In this document: positions 19,736-27,944 of the stretch, piece after piece | Numbering within the stretch: position 1 is the stretch's first letter | How the letters are laid out: each line of letters opens with the position of its first letter | Origin: Alterluteimonas quercicellularis | GTDB lineage: Bacteria > Pseudomonadota > Gammaproteobacteria > Xanthomonadales > Xanthomonadaceae | DNA length: 64,000 bases | Direction: 5' to 3' | Assembly (NCBI RefSeq): GCF_021191635.1 | Contig: NZ_JAIWPR010000004.1 | Location: forward strand, 62,001-126,000 | Position numbers and translations under genes: made by a program | Notes under the pieces: generated by a model | The model's input: only the letters and a program-made list of their open reading frames with translations | Database searches by the model: none | Told to the model about the DNA's origin: nothing

Positions 19736-20155
19736 CTAGGCGCGCGTCCGCGAGGACGACCGCGCCTTCAGGGACTGCAGGGCCTGCAGGAGCCCGTCGA
19801 CGCGCGCGCGGGCGGCCGGGTCGGCGGATCCGGAGGCCGTCGCGTCCAGGGTCTCGATCAGGTCGACCAGGGTCGCGTCCTCGGCGCGCGCGACGCGACT
19901 GGTCTCGTCCGCGTTGCGGCGCGCGAGTTCGACCAGCGCCAGCGTTCCGTTGCGTACCTTTGCGTAGGCCTCCGCAGCCTCGCGCTTGCGCTCGGCCAGC
20001 GTCGCCAGCGCCGCGATCGCTTCCGGCAGCACGCGTTGCAGGGTCTGCTGCATGCTGCGCGCGGCGTTTGCGGCGTTTGCGGCGTTTGCGGCGGTGCGGG
20101 CATTCGCGGCATTGCCGGGGGGAGGGGGCGGTGGCGGCGGCTGGGCAACGCTCAT
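19736..20155 (-). CDS. Poly-proline/NAA-repeat helical protein of the reb locus
   Basis: 139 aa. The N-terminus has eight consecutive prolines (residues 6-13), then NAANARTAANAANAANAAR repeats (encoded by tandem GCGTTTGCG units near 20066-20091), then a predicted long helix or coiled coil to the end (MQQTLQRVLPEAIAALATLAERKREA; LVELARRNADETSR; VDGLLQALQSLKAR). No family recognised; not a clear RebB. It begins 17 bases after the preceding Reb-like gene with its own AAGGA site, so it is very likely cotranscribed. It could be an assembly scaffold or a diverged R-body subunit. Confidence 0.65.
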   Translation of the reverse strand: MSVAQPPPPPPPPGNAANARTAANAANAANAARSMQQTLQRVLPEAIAALATLAERKREAAEAYAKVRNGTLALVELARRNADETSRVARAEDATLVDLIETLDATASGSADPAARARVDGLLQALQSLKARSSSRTRA

Positions 20156-20172
20156 GGCAGGGATCCTTGGGG

Positions 20173-21054
20173 TCAGGGCAGCGAGGCGGTGTCGTCGCCG
20201 ATGGTCTTGACGGAGGTGCCCGCGGTCTGGCTGACCTTGCCGTAGGCTTCCACCGCGGCGGTGACCATGCCCTGGACCGCGTCCAGGGTCGGCTTCTCGA
20301 GGCCGGCTTCGGCGGGATTGGCGACGGCCTTCTGCGCGATCACGGCCTGCGCCGCCAGCGCGATCTGCATGACCGCCTCCATGTACTGCGCCGCACCTTG
20401 TACGGCATGCCCGGCGCTCTGCGTCGCCAGCACCTGCGGCGGCGTCTGCACCAGCAGCGGCAGGTACTGCTGGTTCTGCGCGTTGGCGTAGGCGACTGCC
20501 TGGACGATGCGGGGGTTGAGCGCCGAGGTGTCCGGCGGCGCCGGCGGCGAGGCGCCCGCTGCGGGCGTCGCGGCCGCTGCGGCGGAAGCGGGGGGATCGT
20601 CTGCGCCGGCGTTGTTGTCGCTGCCGGTGTCGCTGTCGGTGTCGGTGCCGGTGCCGGTGGACGTCGCCGCGTCCGGCTCCGCGGGTTCGGGCGCATGCGC
20701 GGCGGCCGCACCGGTTTCCGGGGTCGGCGTGGGCGGCGGGGCCTGCAGCGATGGCGGCGCCGGCTCCGGCGTGTCGGACGCGTCCGTGTCCGCGCCGGGG
20801 TCCGCCTCCGCATCCGCGTCCGCGGCGGTGGCGGTGGCGGTGGCGTCCTGCTGCGACGTGCCCGGCGGGGCCTGCAGCGATGCCGGTGCCGCGTCCTCCT
20901 GCGCCGACGCCGATGCGGGCGCTGCCGCTTCCGGTGCGGGCGCGGCAGCGGCGTCGGCCGCCGCGGCGGGCGCGGCGGCGCGATCCTCGCCGGCGGTGCC
21001 GCCCGGCTGCGCCCCGCGCCCGCCGCGTCCCCACAACCTGGGCTTCCAGCTCAT
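20173..21054 (-). CDS. Reb-like protein with long low-complexity acidic/Ala/Pro/Thr N-terminus
   Basis: 293 aa. Residues about 1-175 are low-complexity (A, P, T, D, E; two direct SLQAPP segments; short TATATA and GTGTDTDSDTGSD runs). Residues about 178-293 form a helical domain resembling RebB-type subunits: NPRIVQAVAYANAQNQQYLP, then ALAAQAVIAQKAVANP, and AAVEAYGKVSQTAGTSVKTI. A strong GAGGAGG site precedes the ATG. Family assignment of the C-terminal domain is by pattern and context, not search. The N-terminal extension is far longer than in simple RebB proteins and could be a disordered brush on the polymer. Confidence 0.7.
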   Translation of the reverse strand: MSWKPRLWGRGGRGAQPGGTAGEDRAAAPAAAADAAAAPAPEAAAPASASAQEDAAPASLQAPPGTSQQDATATATAADADAEADPGADTDASDTPEPAPPSLQAPPPTPTPETGAAAAHAPEPAEPDAATSTGTGTDTDSDTGSDNNAGADDPPASAAAAATPAAGASPPAPPDTSALNPRIVQAVAYANAQNQQYLPLLVQTPPQVLATQSAGHAVQGAAQYMEAVMQIALAAQAVIAQKAVANPAEAGLEKPTLDAVQGMVTAAVEAYGKVSQTAGTSVKTIGDDTASLP

Positions 21055-21074
21055 GTCCGGGCCTCCTCAGGCGC

Positions 21075-21311
21075 TCACGCTCCGCTCTCGGCGATGTTCA
21101 TGATCAGCTGGCAGGCCTTGGAGACCACCGCGGTGCTGATCTGGTTCATCGCGTGCTGGCTGTGCACGGCGTTCTGCACCGCCAGCCCCGTGGCATGGCT
21201 GACCACCTGGTAGAGCGAGGCGATGGCCTGCGCGGGGGCTTCGGCGACCACCTTGACGTTGGTCTGGGTGACGGCGTCGGTGATCTGCGCGTTGACGGTG
21301 GTGTCGGCCAT
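21075..21311 (-). CDS. rebB: RebB-family R-body protein, 78 aa
   Basis: 78 aa, nearly all RebB domain: ITDAVTQTNVKVVAEAPAQA, then SLYQVVSHATGLAVQNAVHS and a short tail. It is clearly paralogous to the 110-aa protein encoded downstream (same VTQxNVKVV...EAPA...LYQ...HATG pattern). Two such paralogues plus a larger partner recall the small-subunit composition of known R-body loci. It follows the sigma-factor gene by 70 bases, making it the first structural gene of the run. Confidence 0.88.
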   Translation of the reverse strand: MADTTVNAQITDAVTQTNVKVVAEAPAQAIASLYQVVSHATGLAVQNAVHSQHAMNQISTAVVSKACQLIMNIAESGA

Positions 21312-21381
21312 GGTCGGGGTCTCGGGATCGTGCGGGCTGTGGCCCTAGGACGCGGCAGGCAGCGCCGCGTGAATCGCGAAG

Positions 21382-21942
21382 CTAATCGCTTACGCCGGGC
21401 GCCCGGCGCAGGCGCTCGCGCAGCAGCTGCACGCGCTTGCGCGCCAGCGGCTGGGAAATGCCGAAGGCCTGGGCGATGTCGGCGTAGGAACGTTCCTCGC
21501 GGAAGCGCATGCGGAACAGCCGGCGCTGGTCGGACGGCAGCCGCGCGACCTCGGCCATCACCGCGGCCAGCGTCTCCTGCACCTGCAGCGCCTGTTCGTG
21601 GCCCGGCGCGGCGGTCGCGCCCGCCTGCTCCTCCACGTCGGCGCTGCGGTCGAGCTGCGCGTTCTCCTGCGCGCGCCGCCGGCAGCGGCTGACGAACTCG
21701 TTGTTGAGCGCGAACAGCAGGAACGCCCGCGGCCGCCGGATCTGCGCGCGATGCTGGCGCAGGTAGTCGAGCGTCTTGAGGACGGTGGAGGAGAGGATGT
21801 CCTCCGCCTCGTCCACGTTGCCCCGGGTCAGCCGGATCGCCCTGCAGCGCAGCACGATGCGGTCCTGCTCCCAGTTGCCCCAGATATCCTCCTGCGTCGC
21901 GGCTTCGCCTGCTTGGCCCGCCATTCCCTCGTGACCGGACAT
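21382..21942 (-). CDS. ECF-like RNA polymerase sigma factor of the reb locus
   Basis: 186 aa from MSGHEGMAGQAG, whose ATG is preceded by AGGGAAGGG. The frame extends further upstream, but that extension is Arg/Pro-rich and lacks a ribosome site. Region 2 is at about residues 24-95 (DEAEDILSSTVLKTLDYLR; RPRAFLLFALNNEF). Region 4 is at about 125-180 with the helix-turn-helix RSYADIAQAFGISQPLARKRVQLLRERL. It matches sigma-70 family ECF-type factors. No anti-sigma gene is adjacent. It lies directly upstream of, and in line with, the Reb genes, so it probably drives them. Confidence 0.88.
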   Translation of the reverse strand: MSGHEGMAGQAGEAATQEDIWGNWEQDRIVLRCRAIRLTRGNVDEAEDILSSTVLKTLDYLRQHRAQIRRPRAFLLFALNNEFVSRCRRRAQENAQLDRSADVEEQAGATAAPGHEQALQVQETLAAVMAEVARLPSDQRRLFRMRFREERSYADIAQAFGISQPLARKRVQLLRERLRRAPGVSD

Positions 21943-22063
21943 TCCCTTCCCTCTGAAGTCGTCCCCGGGGCCTCTTGCCCCGGGCAGCGCCGGACACGAC
22001 GCCGCAGGCGGCCGCTCGTGAAGCCCGGCCGCAGTGGAACCGGGGCGCCTCGAAAGAGGAATG

Positions 22064-22106
22064 CGGAAAACGAGAACGCCGCCCCGCATGAATCGGAGCG
22101 GCGTTC
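22064..22106 (-). terminator. Terminator-like hairpin after the 482-aa gene
   Basis: On the minus strand GAACGCCGC pairs with GCGGCGTTC (22074-22082 with 22098-22106), followed by TCGTTTTCC. It separates the 482-aa gene from the sigma-factor gene and implies a separate promoter for the latter within 21943-22063. Confidence 0.55.
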
Positions 22107-22135
22107 CCGAACCGGGCGCGCATCCGCGCGAAGGG

Positions 22136-23584
22136 TTATGGGTTGAGCAGGCGCTGCAGTGCGACAAGGCGCTCGGGCGTGAGCCAGGACGGGGGCGGTC
22201 GGCTCGGCTCGGGCGATGGCGCGCCGAGCTGCGGGGAATCGGTCGGCGCGTCCGCGACGCCGCCGCCTTGCGGCAGCGGCCCGTCCGCAGCCGCGGTCGC
22301 GGTCGCGGTCGCGGTCGTCGCTGCCTCCAGGCTGTCGAAGAAGTTGGCGCCAGCGAGGTCCCTGTTGAACTCGCGCAACTCGAGCGAGTTGCGCTTGACC
22401 AGCTCGGAGAGGGCGATGGGCCCGGTGTTCTGGCCGACGGCCGGCAGGCCCAGGTCGTTCTCGTAGACCAGGGCCGCCGCCAGCAGGCTCGGATCGCCCT
22501 TCTGGTAGAACCTGCCTTCGATCAGGCTCTGCTGCCGGCGGGTGTCGCTGAAGCGCGGATACTGCGTTCCCAGTTGGAACAGGGCCTGCGGCGGGTCGGG
22601 CGGGCGCGGGGCGGGCACCAGCAGCGCGATCTCGCAGTCGGCGTAGGGGTTGTCCTGGATGTCGATGAAGTCGCGGACGATCGCCAGCCGGCGGCCGCCG
22701 AACTCCGCGTCCAGCGTCTGGTTGCCGCCCAGCAGGATCTTGCCGATCGGATCCTCGTCGCGTTGCGTGGCGACGCGATTGATCAGCGCCGTGTAGTCGT
22801 AGAGATCGGCGCGCCCCAGCGGAGAGTCGCCGACGCCGCCATGGCCGTACACGGCGGGGGAGGCGAACGAGAGCGCGAGCATGCATTCCAGCAGCGAGTG
22901 GTGGTACTGCAGCACCATCGAGGCGACGGGAAAGAGCGCCAGTCCATCGCCGATGGCGGCGTCGGCGTCTCCCGGCATGTGGTCGGGATCGGGCGCGGGT
23001 TCGCGGCCGTCGAACCGGCTGAGCAGGAAGGCGAGCGCCGCCAGGCTGTCGGTCGTGGTGCCGGAGATGTCGGCTCCGAGGTAGGGGCCGTAGAAGCGTT
23101 CCATGTACTTCACGACGCTGCGGTCGAGCAGGCGATTCTTGAAGATGCCGAGCTGCGGCAGTTCCTCGGAATCGAAGTCCGCGATCTCGCGCCGGGCGCG
23201 GTTCGCCGACCGGTCGAACGCCTGCTCGTTGCGCAGGCCGGCGGCGAACGCCTGCCAGGCCTCGCCCGCCCCGCCCTTGTTGAGATAGTCGCCGAGCTCG
23301 CGCAGGGCGTCGCCGATCGCGAAGAGGTCGCGGTAGCCGTTCGGGTTCGAGAACCGCTGTAGCGCGCTCTTGGCGGCGCGCAGATGCTCTGCGCCGTTGC
23401 CTTGCGTGTCGGGGATCGCCCCGAACGTCGCCACGATCCGGTCGATCAAGCGCCTGCCGGCGCTGCCTTCCGCGCCTGCGCCGAAGGGGGCGTCCAGCAC
23501 CTCCAGCATGGTCGAGATATGGGCCGAGCGCATGCGGTTGCGCGCGTCCTGGACGGCTTTTCCGTAGATCACGATGGCGGTCAT
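22136..23584 (-). CDS. Unrecognised 482-aa protein upstream of the reb sigma factor
   Basis: 482 aa, no family recognised. Begins MTAIVIYGKAVQDARNRM with an AGGAGA site. It is soluble-looking, mixed alpha/beta, with no signal peptide or clear membrane span. The middle has a hydrophobic helical patch (ALFPVASMVLQYHHSLLECML). Residues about 415-482 form a Thr-Ala (TATATATA) and Pro-rich tail ending LTPERLVALQRLLNP. It shares low-complexity TATA/Pro runs with the Reb-like 293-aa protein. It is the first minus-strand gene of the locus and is divergent from glyA. A role as regulator, assembly factor or toxin-like partner would be a guess. Confidence 0.7.
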   Translation of the reverse strand: MTAIVIYGKAVQDARNRMRSAHISTMLEVLDAPFGAGAEGSAGRRLIDRIVATFGAIPDTQGNGAEHLRAAKSALQRFSNPNGYRDLFAIGDALRELGDYLNKGGAGEAWQAFAAGLRNEQAFDRSANRARREIADFDSEELPQLGIFKNRLLDRSVVKYMERFYGPYLGADISGTTTDSLAALAFLLSRFDGREPAPDPDHMPGDADAAIGDGLALFPVASMVLQYHHSLLECMLALSFASPAVYGHGGVGDSPLGRADLYDYTALINRVATQRDEDPIGKILLGGNQTLDAEFGGRRLAIVRDFIDIQDNPYADCEIALLVPAPRPPDPPQALFQLGTQYPRFSDTRRQQSLIEGRFYQKGDPSLLAAALVYENDLGLPAVGQNTGPIALSELVKRNSLELREFNRDLAGANFFDSLEAATTATATATAAADGPLPQGGGVADAPTDSPQLGAPSPEPSRPPPSWLTPERLVALQRLLNP

Positions 23585-23756
23585 GGCGGGTCTCCTGCGG
23601 GCCTGGGTGGCCGGGCCCGGCGGTACGCCGCGGCGAGGCGACGGGGCCCGGCCAGCGCCGGCGCTCCGGGCGCGGTGCCTTGCAGGGACGCGCGGGGGGC
23701 GGGGCCGTGAAGGCCGCGGGGGGCGGTGCCGGAGCGCGGCGTCCGCGGCGGCGCGC

Positions 23757-23762
23757 TAGAAT
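23757..23762 (+). promoter_or_regulatory. Candidate -10 box for glyA
   Basis: GCTAGAATCGCG contains TAGAAT about 40 bases before the glyA ATG; the same GCTAGAAT arrangement precedes the FMN riboswitch at 27670. No clear -35 is visible. Confidence 0.5.
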
Positions 23763-23800
23763 CGCGGTCTTTCCGGCCCTGCCGTCTTCTGGAGCGAGCG

Positions 23801-25069
23801 ATGTTCCCGCGCGATGCCCGTATCGAAGGTTATGACCCTGAACTGGCCGCGGCCATCGCCTCGGAGGCCCGCCGCCAGGAGGACCACGTCGAGCTGATCG
23901 CCTCGGAGAACTACGCCAGCCCGCGGGTCATGGAAGCGCAGGGCAGCCAGCTGACCAACAAGTACGCGGAAGGCTACCCGGGCAAGCGCTACTACGGCGG
24001 CTGCGAGTACGTCGATGTCGCCGAGCAGCTGGCCATCGACCGCGCGAAGCAGCTGTTCGGCGCCGACTACGCCAACGTGCAGCCGCACTCCGGCTCGCAG
24101 GCCAACCAGGCGGTGTACTTCGCCCTGTTGCAGCCGGGCGACAGGATCCTCGGCATGTCGCTGGCCCACGGCGGCCACCTGACCCACGGCGCCAAGGTCA
24201 ACGCCTCGGGCAAGCTGTTCGATGCGGTCCAGTACGGCGTGAACGACGAGGGCCTGATCGACTACGACGCCGTCGAGCGGCTTGCGCTGGAGCACCGGCC
24301 GAAGATGGTGGTGGCGGGCTTCTCGGCCTATTCGCGCCACATCGACTGGGCGCGCTTCCGCGCCATCGCCGACCAGGTCGGCGCCTGGCTGTTCGTGGAC
24401 ATGGCGCACGTGGCCGGCCTGGTCGCCGCCGGCGCCTACCCGGACCCGGTGCCGCACGCGCACGTGGTCACCTCGACCACCCACAAGACCCTGCGCGGCC
24501 CGCGCGGCGGCATCGTCGTCGCCTCTCGCCAGGGCGCGGGCGAGCACTTCGACGAGATCGTCAAGAAGCTGCAGTCGATCGTGTTCCCGGGCATCCAGGG
24601 CGGCCCGCTGATGCACGTCATCGCAGCCAAGGCGGTGGCCTTCAAGGAAGCGCTGGAGCCCGAGTTCAAGACCTACCAGGCGCAGGTGGTGGAGAACGCG
24701 CGGGCGATGGCGAAGACCATCGTCGAGCGCGGCTACCGGATCGTCTCCGGCGGCACCGACAACCACCTGATGCTGGTGGACATGATCGGCAAGGGCGTCA
24801 CCGGCAAGGCCGCCGAGGAAGCGCTGGGCCGCGCCCACATCACCGTCAACAAGAACGCCGTGCCCAACGACCCGCAGAAGCCGTTCGTGACCTCCGGCCT
24901 GCGCATCGGCACCCCGGCGGTGACCACCCGCGGCTACACCGAGGCCGACTGCACCGAACTGGCCGGCTGGATCTGCGACGTGCTCGACGCCCCCGACGAC
25001 GAAGCGGTGATCGCCCGCGTCCGCGACGCGGTGACCGCGCAGTGCCGCAAGTACCCGGTCTATGGCTGA
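23801..25069 (+). CDS. glyA: Serine hydroxymethyltransferase
   Basis: 422 aa, full length. Converts serine and tetrahydrofolate to glycine and 5,10-methylene-THF using PLP. Visible: [50 protein letters not shown], the Schiff-base lysine in [15 protein letters not shown], and [14 protein letters not shown] near the end. The start at [12 protein letters not shown] follows a GGAG site; a longer in-frame start is not family-like. The gene runs toward nrdR, separated by a GGGAATC-type repeat. Confidence 0.97.
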   Translation: MFPRDARIEGYDPELAAAIASEARRQEDHVELIASENYASPRVMEAQGSQLTNKYAEGYPGKRYYGGCEYVDVAEQLAIDRAKQLFGADYANVQPHSGSQANQAVYFALLQPGDRILGMSLAHGGHLTHGAKVNASGKLFDAVQYGVNDEGLIDYDAVERLALEHRPKMVVAGFSAYSRHIDWARFRAIADQVGAWLFVDMAHVAGLVAAGAYPDPVPHAHVVTSTTHKTLRGPRGGIVVASRQGAGEHFDEIVKKLQSIVFPGIQGGPLMHVIAAKAVAFKEALEPEFKTYQAQVVENARAMAKTIVERGYRIVSGGTDNHLMLVDMIGKGVTGKAAEEALGRAHITVNKNAVPNDPQKPFVTSGLRIGTPAVTTRGYTEADCTELAGWICDVLDAPDDEAVIARVRDAVTAQCRKYPVYG

Positions 25070-25073
25070 GGCG

Positions 25074-25170
25074 GGAATGGGGAATCGGGAATCGGGAATT
25101 GCTCAAAGCGTTTAAGCTCCGCTCTCGGCTTTCCGATTCCCCACTCCCGACTCCCGATTCCCGGCTCCCC
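25074..25170. repeat. GGGAATCGGGAAT-type repeat, copy 1 (glyA-nrdR)
   Basis: A plus-strand run of GGGAATSGGGAAT units (25075-25099) and the inverse run (TTCCGATTCCCCACTCCC...) at about 25131-25165 form a long imperfect stem. The right arm ends directly at the nrdR start codon. Confidence 0.9.
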
Positions 25171-25704
25171 ATGCACTGCCCCTTCTGCCAGCACACCGAC
25201 ACCCGCGTGATCGATTCGCGCGTGTCCGAGGACGGCGCCACGATCCGGCGCCGGCGCGAGTGCGAGGCCTGCGGGGAGCGCTTCTCCACGCTCGAGACCA
25301 TCGAGCTGAAGCTGCCGGTGATCATCAAGTCCGACGGCCGCCGCGAGCAGTTCGATGCCAAGAAGCTGCGGGTGGGCTTCGACCGCGCGCTGCAGAAGCG
25401 GCCGGTGTCGGAGGAGCAGATCGAGGCCGCGGTGCGCGCGGTGGTCCACGCGGTGCGCATGAGCGGCGAGCGCGAACTGCCCTCGATCCGGGTCGGCGAG
25501 TTCGTGATGGCCGAGCTGCGCAAGCTCGACCACGTCGCCTACGTGCGCTTCGCCTCGGTGTACCGGGCGTTCGAGGACGTGGCCGACTTCCGCGAGGAGC
25601 TCGACCGGCTCGAGCGCGACCTGCCGGGCGAGGCGCAGCTGCCGCTGCTCGGCGGCGAACTGGTGCCCTTCGCCAAGCCGCCGGACCGGCGCGGGCGCCG
25701 GTGA
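25171..25704 (+). CDS. nrdR: Transcriptional repressor NrdR
   Basis: 177 aa. N-terminal zinc ribbon (Cys3, Cys6, Cys31, Cys34) followed by an ATP-cone domain ([17 protein letters not shown] to about residue 140). NrdR senses nucleotide state and represses ribonucleotide reductase genes. Start at MHCPFCQH; longer in-frame starts would be encoded by the preceding repeat and are rejected. The glyA-nrdR-rib order is familiar in proteobacteria. Confidence 0.96.
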   Translation: MHCPFCQHTDTRVIDSRVSEDGATIRRRRECEACGERFSTLETIELKLPVIIKSDGRREQFDAKKLRVGFDRALQKRPVSEEQIEAAVRAVVHAVRMSGERELPSIRVGEFVMAELRKLDHVAYVRFASVYRAFEDVADFREELDRLERDLPGEAQLPLLGGELVPFAKPPDRRGRR

Positions 25705-25750
25705 GGCCGGCCGCGGCGGGCGCACCGGCGCGCGCCGGGAGGGCCGTGCG

Positions 25751-26860
25751 ATGAGCGCGCCCGGTTTCTCCGTTGCCGATCATGCCCACATGGCCCGCGC
25801 CCTGCGCCTGGCCGAGCGCGGCGCCTGGACCACGCGGCCGAATCCCATGGTGGGCTGCGTGCTGGTCCGCGACGGCGAGGTCGTCGGCGAGGGCTGGCAC
25901 CAGCGCAAGGGCGGGCCCCACGCCGAGGTGTTCGCGTTGCGCGCCGCCGGCGACCGCGCCCGCGGCGCCACCGCCTACGTGACCCTGGAACCCTGCGCGC
26001 ACACCGGCAGCACCGGCCCGTGCGCGGACGCGCTGCTGGAGGCGGGCGTCGCGCGGGTGGTCGCGGCGATGCGCGATCCGTTCCCGCAGGTCGACGGCGC
26101 CGGCTTCGAGCGCCTGCGCGCGGCCGGCGTCGAGGTCGGGTGGGGGCTGATGGAGGTGCAGGCGCGCGCGCTCAACCGCGGCTACCTGTCGCGGCTGGAG
26201 CGCGGCCGGCCGTGGCTCCGGGTCAAGCTGGCGTGCAGCCTCGACGGCCGCACCGCGATGGCCGACGGCGATTCCAAGTGGATCAGCGGCCCCGCCTCGC
26301 GCGCCGACGTGATGCGCTGGCGCGCGCGCAGCGGCGCGATCCTGACCGGCCGCGGCACCGTGCTCGCCGACGATCCCGCGCTGACCGTGCGGCTGGCGCC
26401 GGAGGCGCCGTGCGTGCCGCCGCTGCGCGTGGTCCTGGACGCCGGGCTGGCGTCGCTGGCGCGCGAGCGCGTGCGCGATGCGTCCGCGCCCACGCTGTAC
26501 CTGCACGCCGAGGGCGCCGTGCTGCCGGACGGCGTCGTCGTCGACCATGCCGCGCTGCCGTGCCGCGACGGCGGGCTGGACCTGCACGCCGCGCTCGCGC
26601 TGCTGGCCGCGCGCGGGATCGGCGAGGTGCAGGTGGAGGCCGGCCCGGTGCTGTCGGGCGCCTGGCTGCGCGCGGGCCTCGTCGACGAGTTGCTGCTGTA
26701 CATGGCGCCGGTGCTGCTGGGCGAGCGCGCCCGGCCGCTGTTCGACGGCCTGGGCATCGACGCGATGACGGACCGCTTCGGCCTGCGGGTCGTCGAGACC
26801 CGCCGCATCGGCGACGACCTGCGCTGGCGGCTGCGGCCGGCGGCCGAGGCGTCCGCATGA
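25751..26860 (+). CDS. ribD: Bifunctional riboflavin biosynthesis deaminase/reductase RibD
   Basis: 369 aa. The N-terminal zinc deaminase domain has H57-A-E59 and PCAHTGSTGPC (Cys82, Cys91). The C-terminal reductase domain begins about residue 150 (LRVKLACSLDGRTAMADGDSKWISG) and has VEAGPVLSGAWL near the end. It carries out the second and third steps of riboflavin synthesis from GTP. The stop overlaps the methyltransferase start (ATGA). It lies upstream of the FMN riboswitch and so is not under that element. Confidence 0.96.
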   Translation: MSAPGFSVADHAHMARALRLAERGAWTTRPNPMVGCVLVRDGEVVGEGWHQRKGGPHAEVFALRAAGDRARGATAYVTLEPCAHTGSTGPCADALLEAGVARVVAAMRDPFPQVDGAGFERLRAAGVEVGWGLMEVQARALNRGYLSRLERGRPWLRVKLACSLDGRTAMADGDSKWISGPASRADVMRWRARSGAILTGRGTVLADDPALTVRLAPEAPCVPPLRVVLDAGLASLARERVRDASAPTLYLHAEGAVLPDGVVVDHAALPCRDGGLDLHAALALLAARGIGEVQVEAGPVLSGAWLRAGLVDELLLYMAPVLLGERARPLFDGLGIDAMTDRFGLRVVETRRIGDDLRWRLRPAAEASA

Positions 26861-27618
26861 ACGACGGCGCCGGGCGCTTCGCCGACCACTTTTCAGGCGT
26901 CGCGGAAGGCTATGCCGAGGCGCGTCCGGAGTACCCCGACGCGCTGTTCGACTGGATCGCCGCCGTCGCGCCGGCGACCGCGCAGGCCTGGGAGCCGGGC
27001 TGCGGCAGCGGCCAGGCCAGCCGCAGCCTGGCCGCGCGCTTCGACGCGGTGCTGGCGACCGATCCCAGCGCCGCGCAGATCGCCCGCGCGCGGGGGCCGG
27101 CGAACGTCCGCTTCGCGGTCGAGCCGGGCGAGCGCTGCAGCCTGGGCGACGGCGCCGCCGATGTGGTCTGCGTCGCGCAGGCGCTGCACTGGTTCGACCG
27201 GCCGGCGTTCTTCCGCGAGTGTGCCCGCGTGCTGCGCCCGCGCGGCGTGCTGGTCGCCTGGGGCTACCAGGACATGCTGATGCCCGGCGACGTGGCCGAG
27301 GCGGCGCGTCCGCTGCTGGAGGCGATCCGCGGCGACTGGCCGGCCGGGCGCGCGCTCGTCGATTCCGGCTACGCCGGCTTCGACTGGCCGTTCGAGGCGC
27401 TGGCGGCGCCGCCCTTCGACTTGGCCGCCGAGTGGCCGCTGGCGCGGCTGCTGGCCTACCTGGGCACCTTCTCCGCGGTGCAGCGCCATCGCGCGCGCAC
27501 CGGCGCCGACCCGGTCGCCGCGCACGCGCCGGCCATCGCCGCGGCCTGGGGCGACGCCGCCACGCGCCCGGTCCGCTGGCCGCTGTTCGTGCACGCCCGC
27601 CGCCGCCGCCCGGAGTGA
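26857..27618 (+). CDS. Class I SAM-dependent methyltransferase
   Basis: 253 aa. Motif I is WEPGCGSGQASRSLAARF, then the ATDPSAAQI acidic strand, and the VVCVAQALHWFDRPAFFRECARVLRPRGVLVAWGY region, typical of Methyltransf_11 proteins related to yeast Crg1/trans-aconitate methyltransferase-like enzymes. Its substrate is unknown. The overlap with ribD (ATGA) makes it part of the ribD transcript; no known step in riboflavin synthesis needs it. Confidence 0.85.
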   Translation: MNDGAGRFADHFSGVAEGYAEARPEYPDALFDWIAAVAPATAQAWEPGCGSGQASRSLAARFDAVLATDPSAAQIARARGPANVRFAVEPGERCSLGDGAADVVCVAQALHWFDRPAFFRECARVLRPRGVLVAWGYQDMLMPGDVAEAARPLLEAIRGDWPAGRALVDSGYAGFDWPFEALAAPPFDLAAEWPLARLLAYLGTFSAVQRHRARTGADPVAAHAPAIAAAWGDAATRPVRWPLFVHARRRRPE

Positions 27619-27671
27619 ACCGCCGCAACGCATCGTCCCGCCCCGCGTCTGCCGCGGGCGCCGGGCGTTGC

Positions 27672-27677
27672 TAGAAT
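27672..27677 (+). promoter_or_regulatory. Candidate -10 box upstream of FMN riboswitch
   Basis: TAGAAT inside GCTAGAATGCG, 30 bases before the riboswitch 5' end, so the leader RNA would start just ahead of the aptamer. No clear -35. Confidence 0.5.
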
Positions 27678-27706
27678 GCGCGCGCCGGTTCGCCGGCCAC
27701 GAATGT

Positions 27707-27843
27707 CTTCAGGGCGGGGTGGAAGTCCCCACCGGCGGTAGGCGCGGCGACGCGCGAGCCCGCGAGCGCTGCCGGCCACCGCCGGCAGGTCAGCAGACCC
27801 GGTCCGAGTCCGGGGCCGACGGTCACAGTCCGGATGCGAGAAG
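27707..27843 (+). ncRNA. FMN riboswitch (RFN element)
   Basis: The conserved RFN core is visible in order: CTTCAGGGCGGGGTGGAAG, TCCCCACCGGCGGTA, AGCCCGCGAGCG, CCGGCAGGTCAGCAGACCCGG, GACGGTCACAGTCCGGATG, AGAAG. The closing GAGAAG pairs with CTTC at the 5' end. It binds FMN and should lower expression of the following ribE-ribBA operon. The 101 bases between the aptamer and ribE hold C/G-rich pairing segments that could mask the ribosome site; no clear U-run terminator is seen, so translational control is more likely. Confidence 0.95.
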
Positions 27844-27944
27844 ACGACCTGCGCGCGGCGCCGCCGCGCGTGCCGTCGCGTCCGGACGCATTCCCCATCG
27901 ATCGCTGACCGCGCGGGCGCTCCCCGCCGGAGGGAGAAGGACGG

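Noticed and set aside
25074-25170. GGGAATC repeat resembling a short CRISPR-like array
   Set aside because: Units are degenerate, adjoining and arranged as an inverted pair with no unique spacers.
25042-25170. Longer NrdR start upstream of MHCPFCQH
   Set aside because: The extra codons are repeat sequence and would displace the zinc ribbon from the N-terminus.
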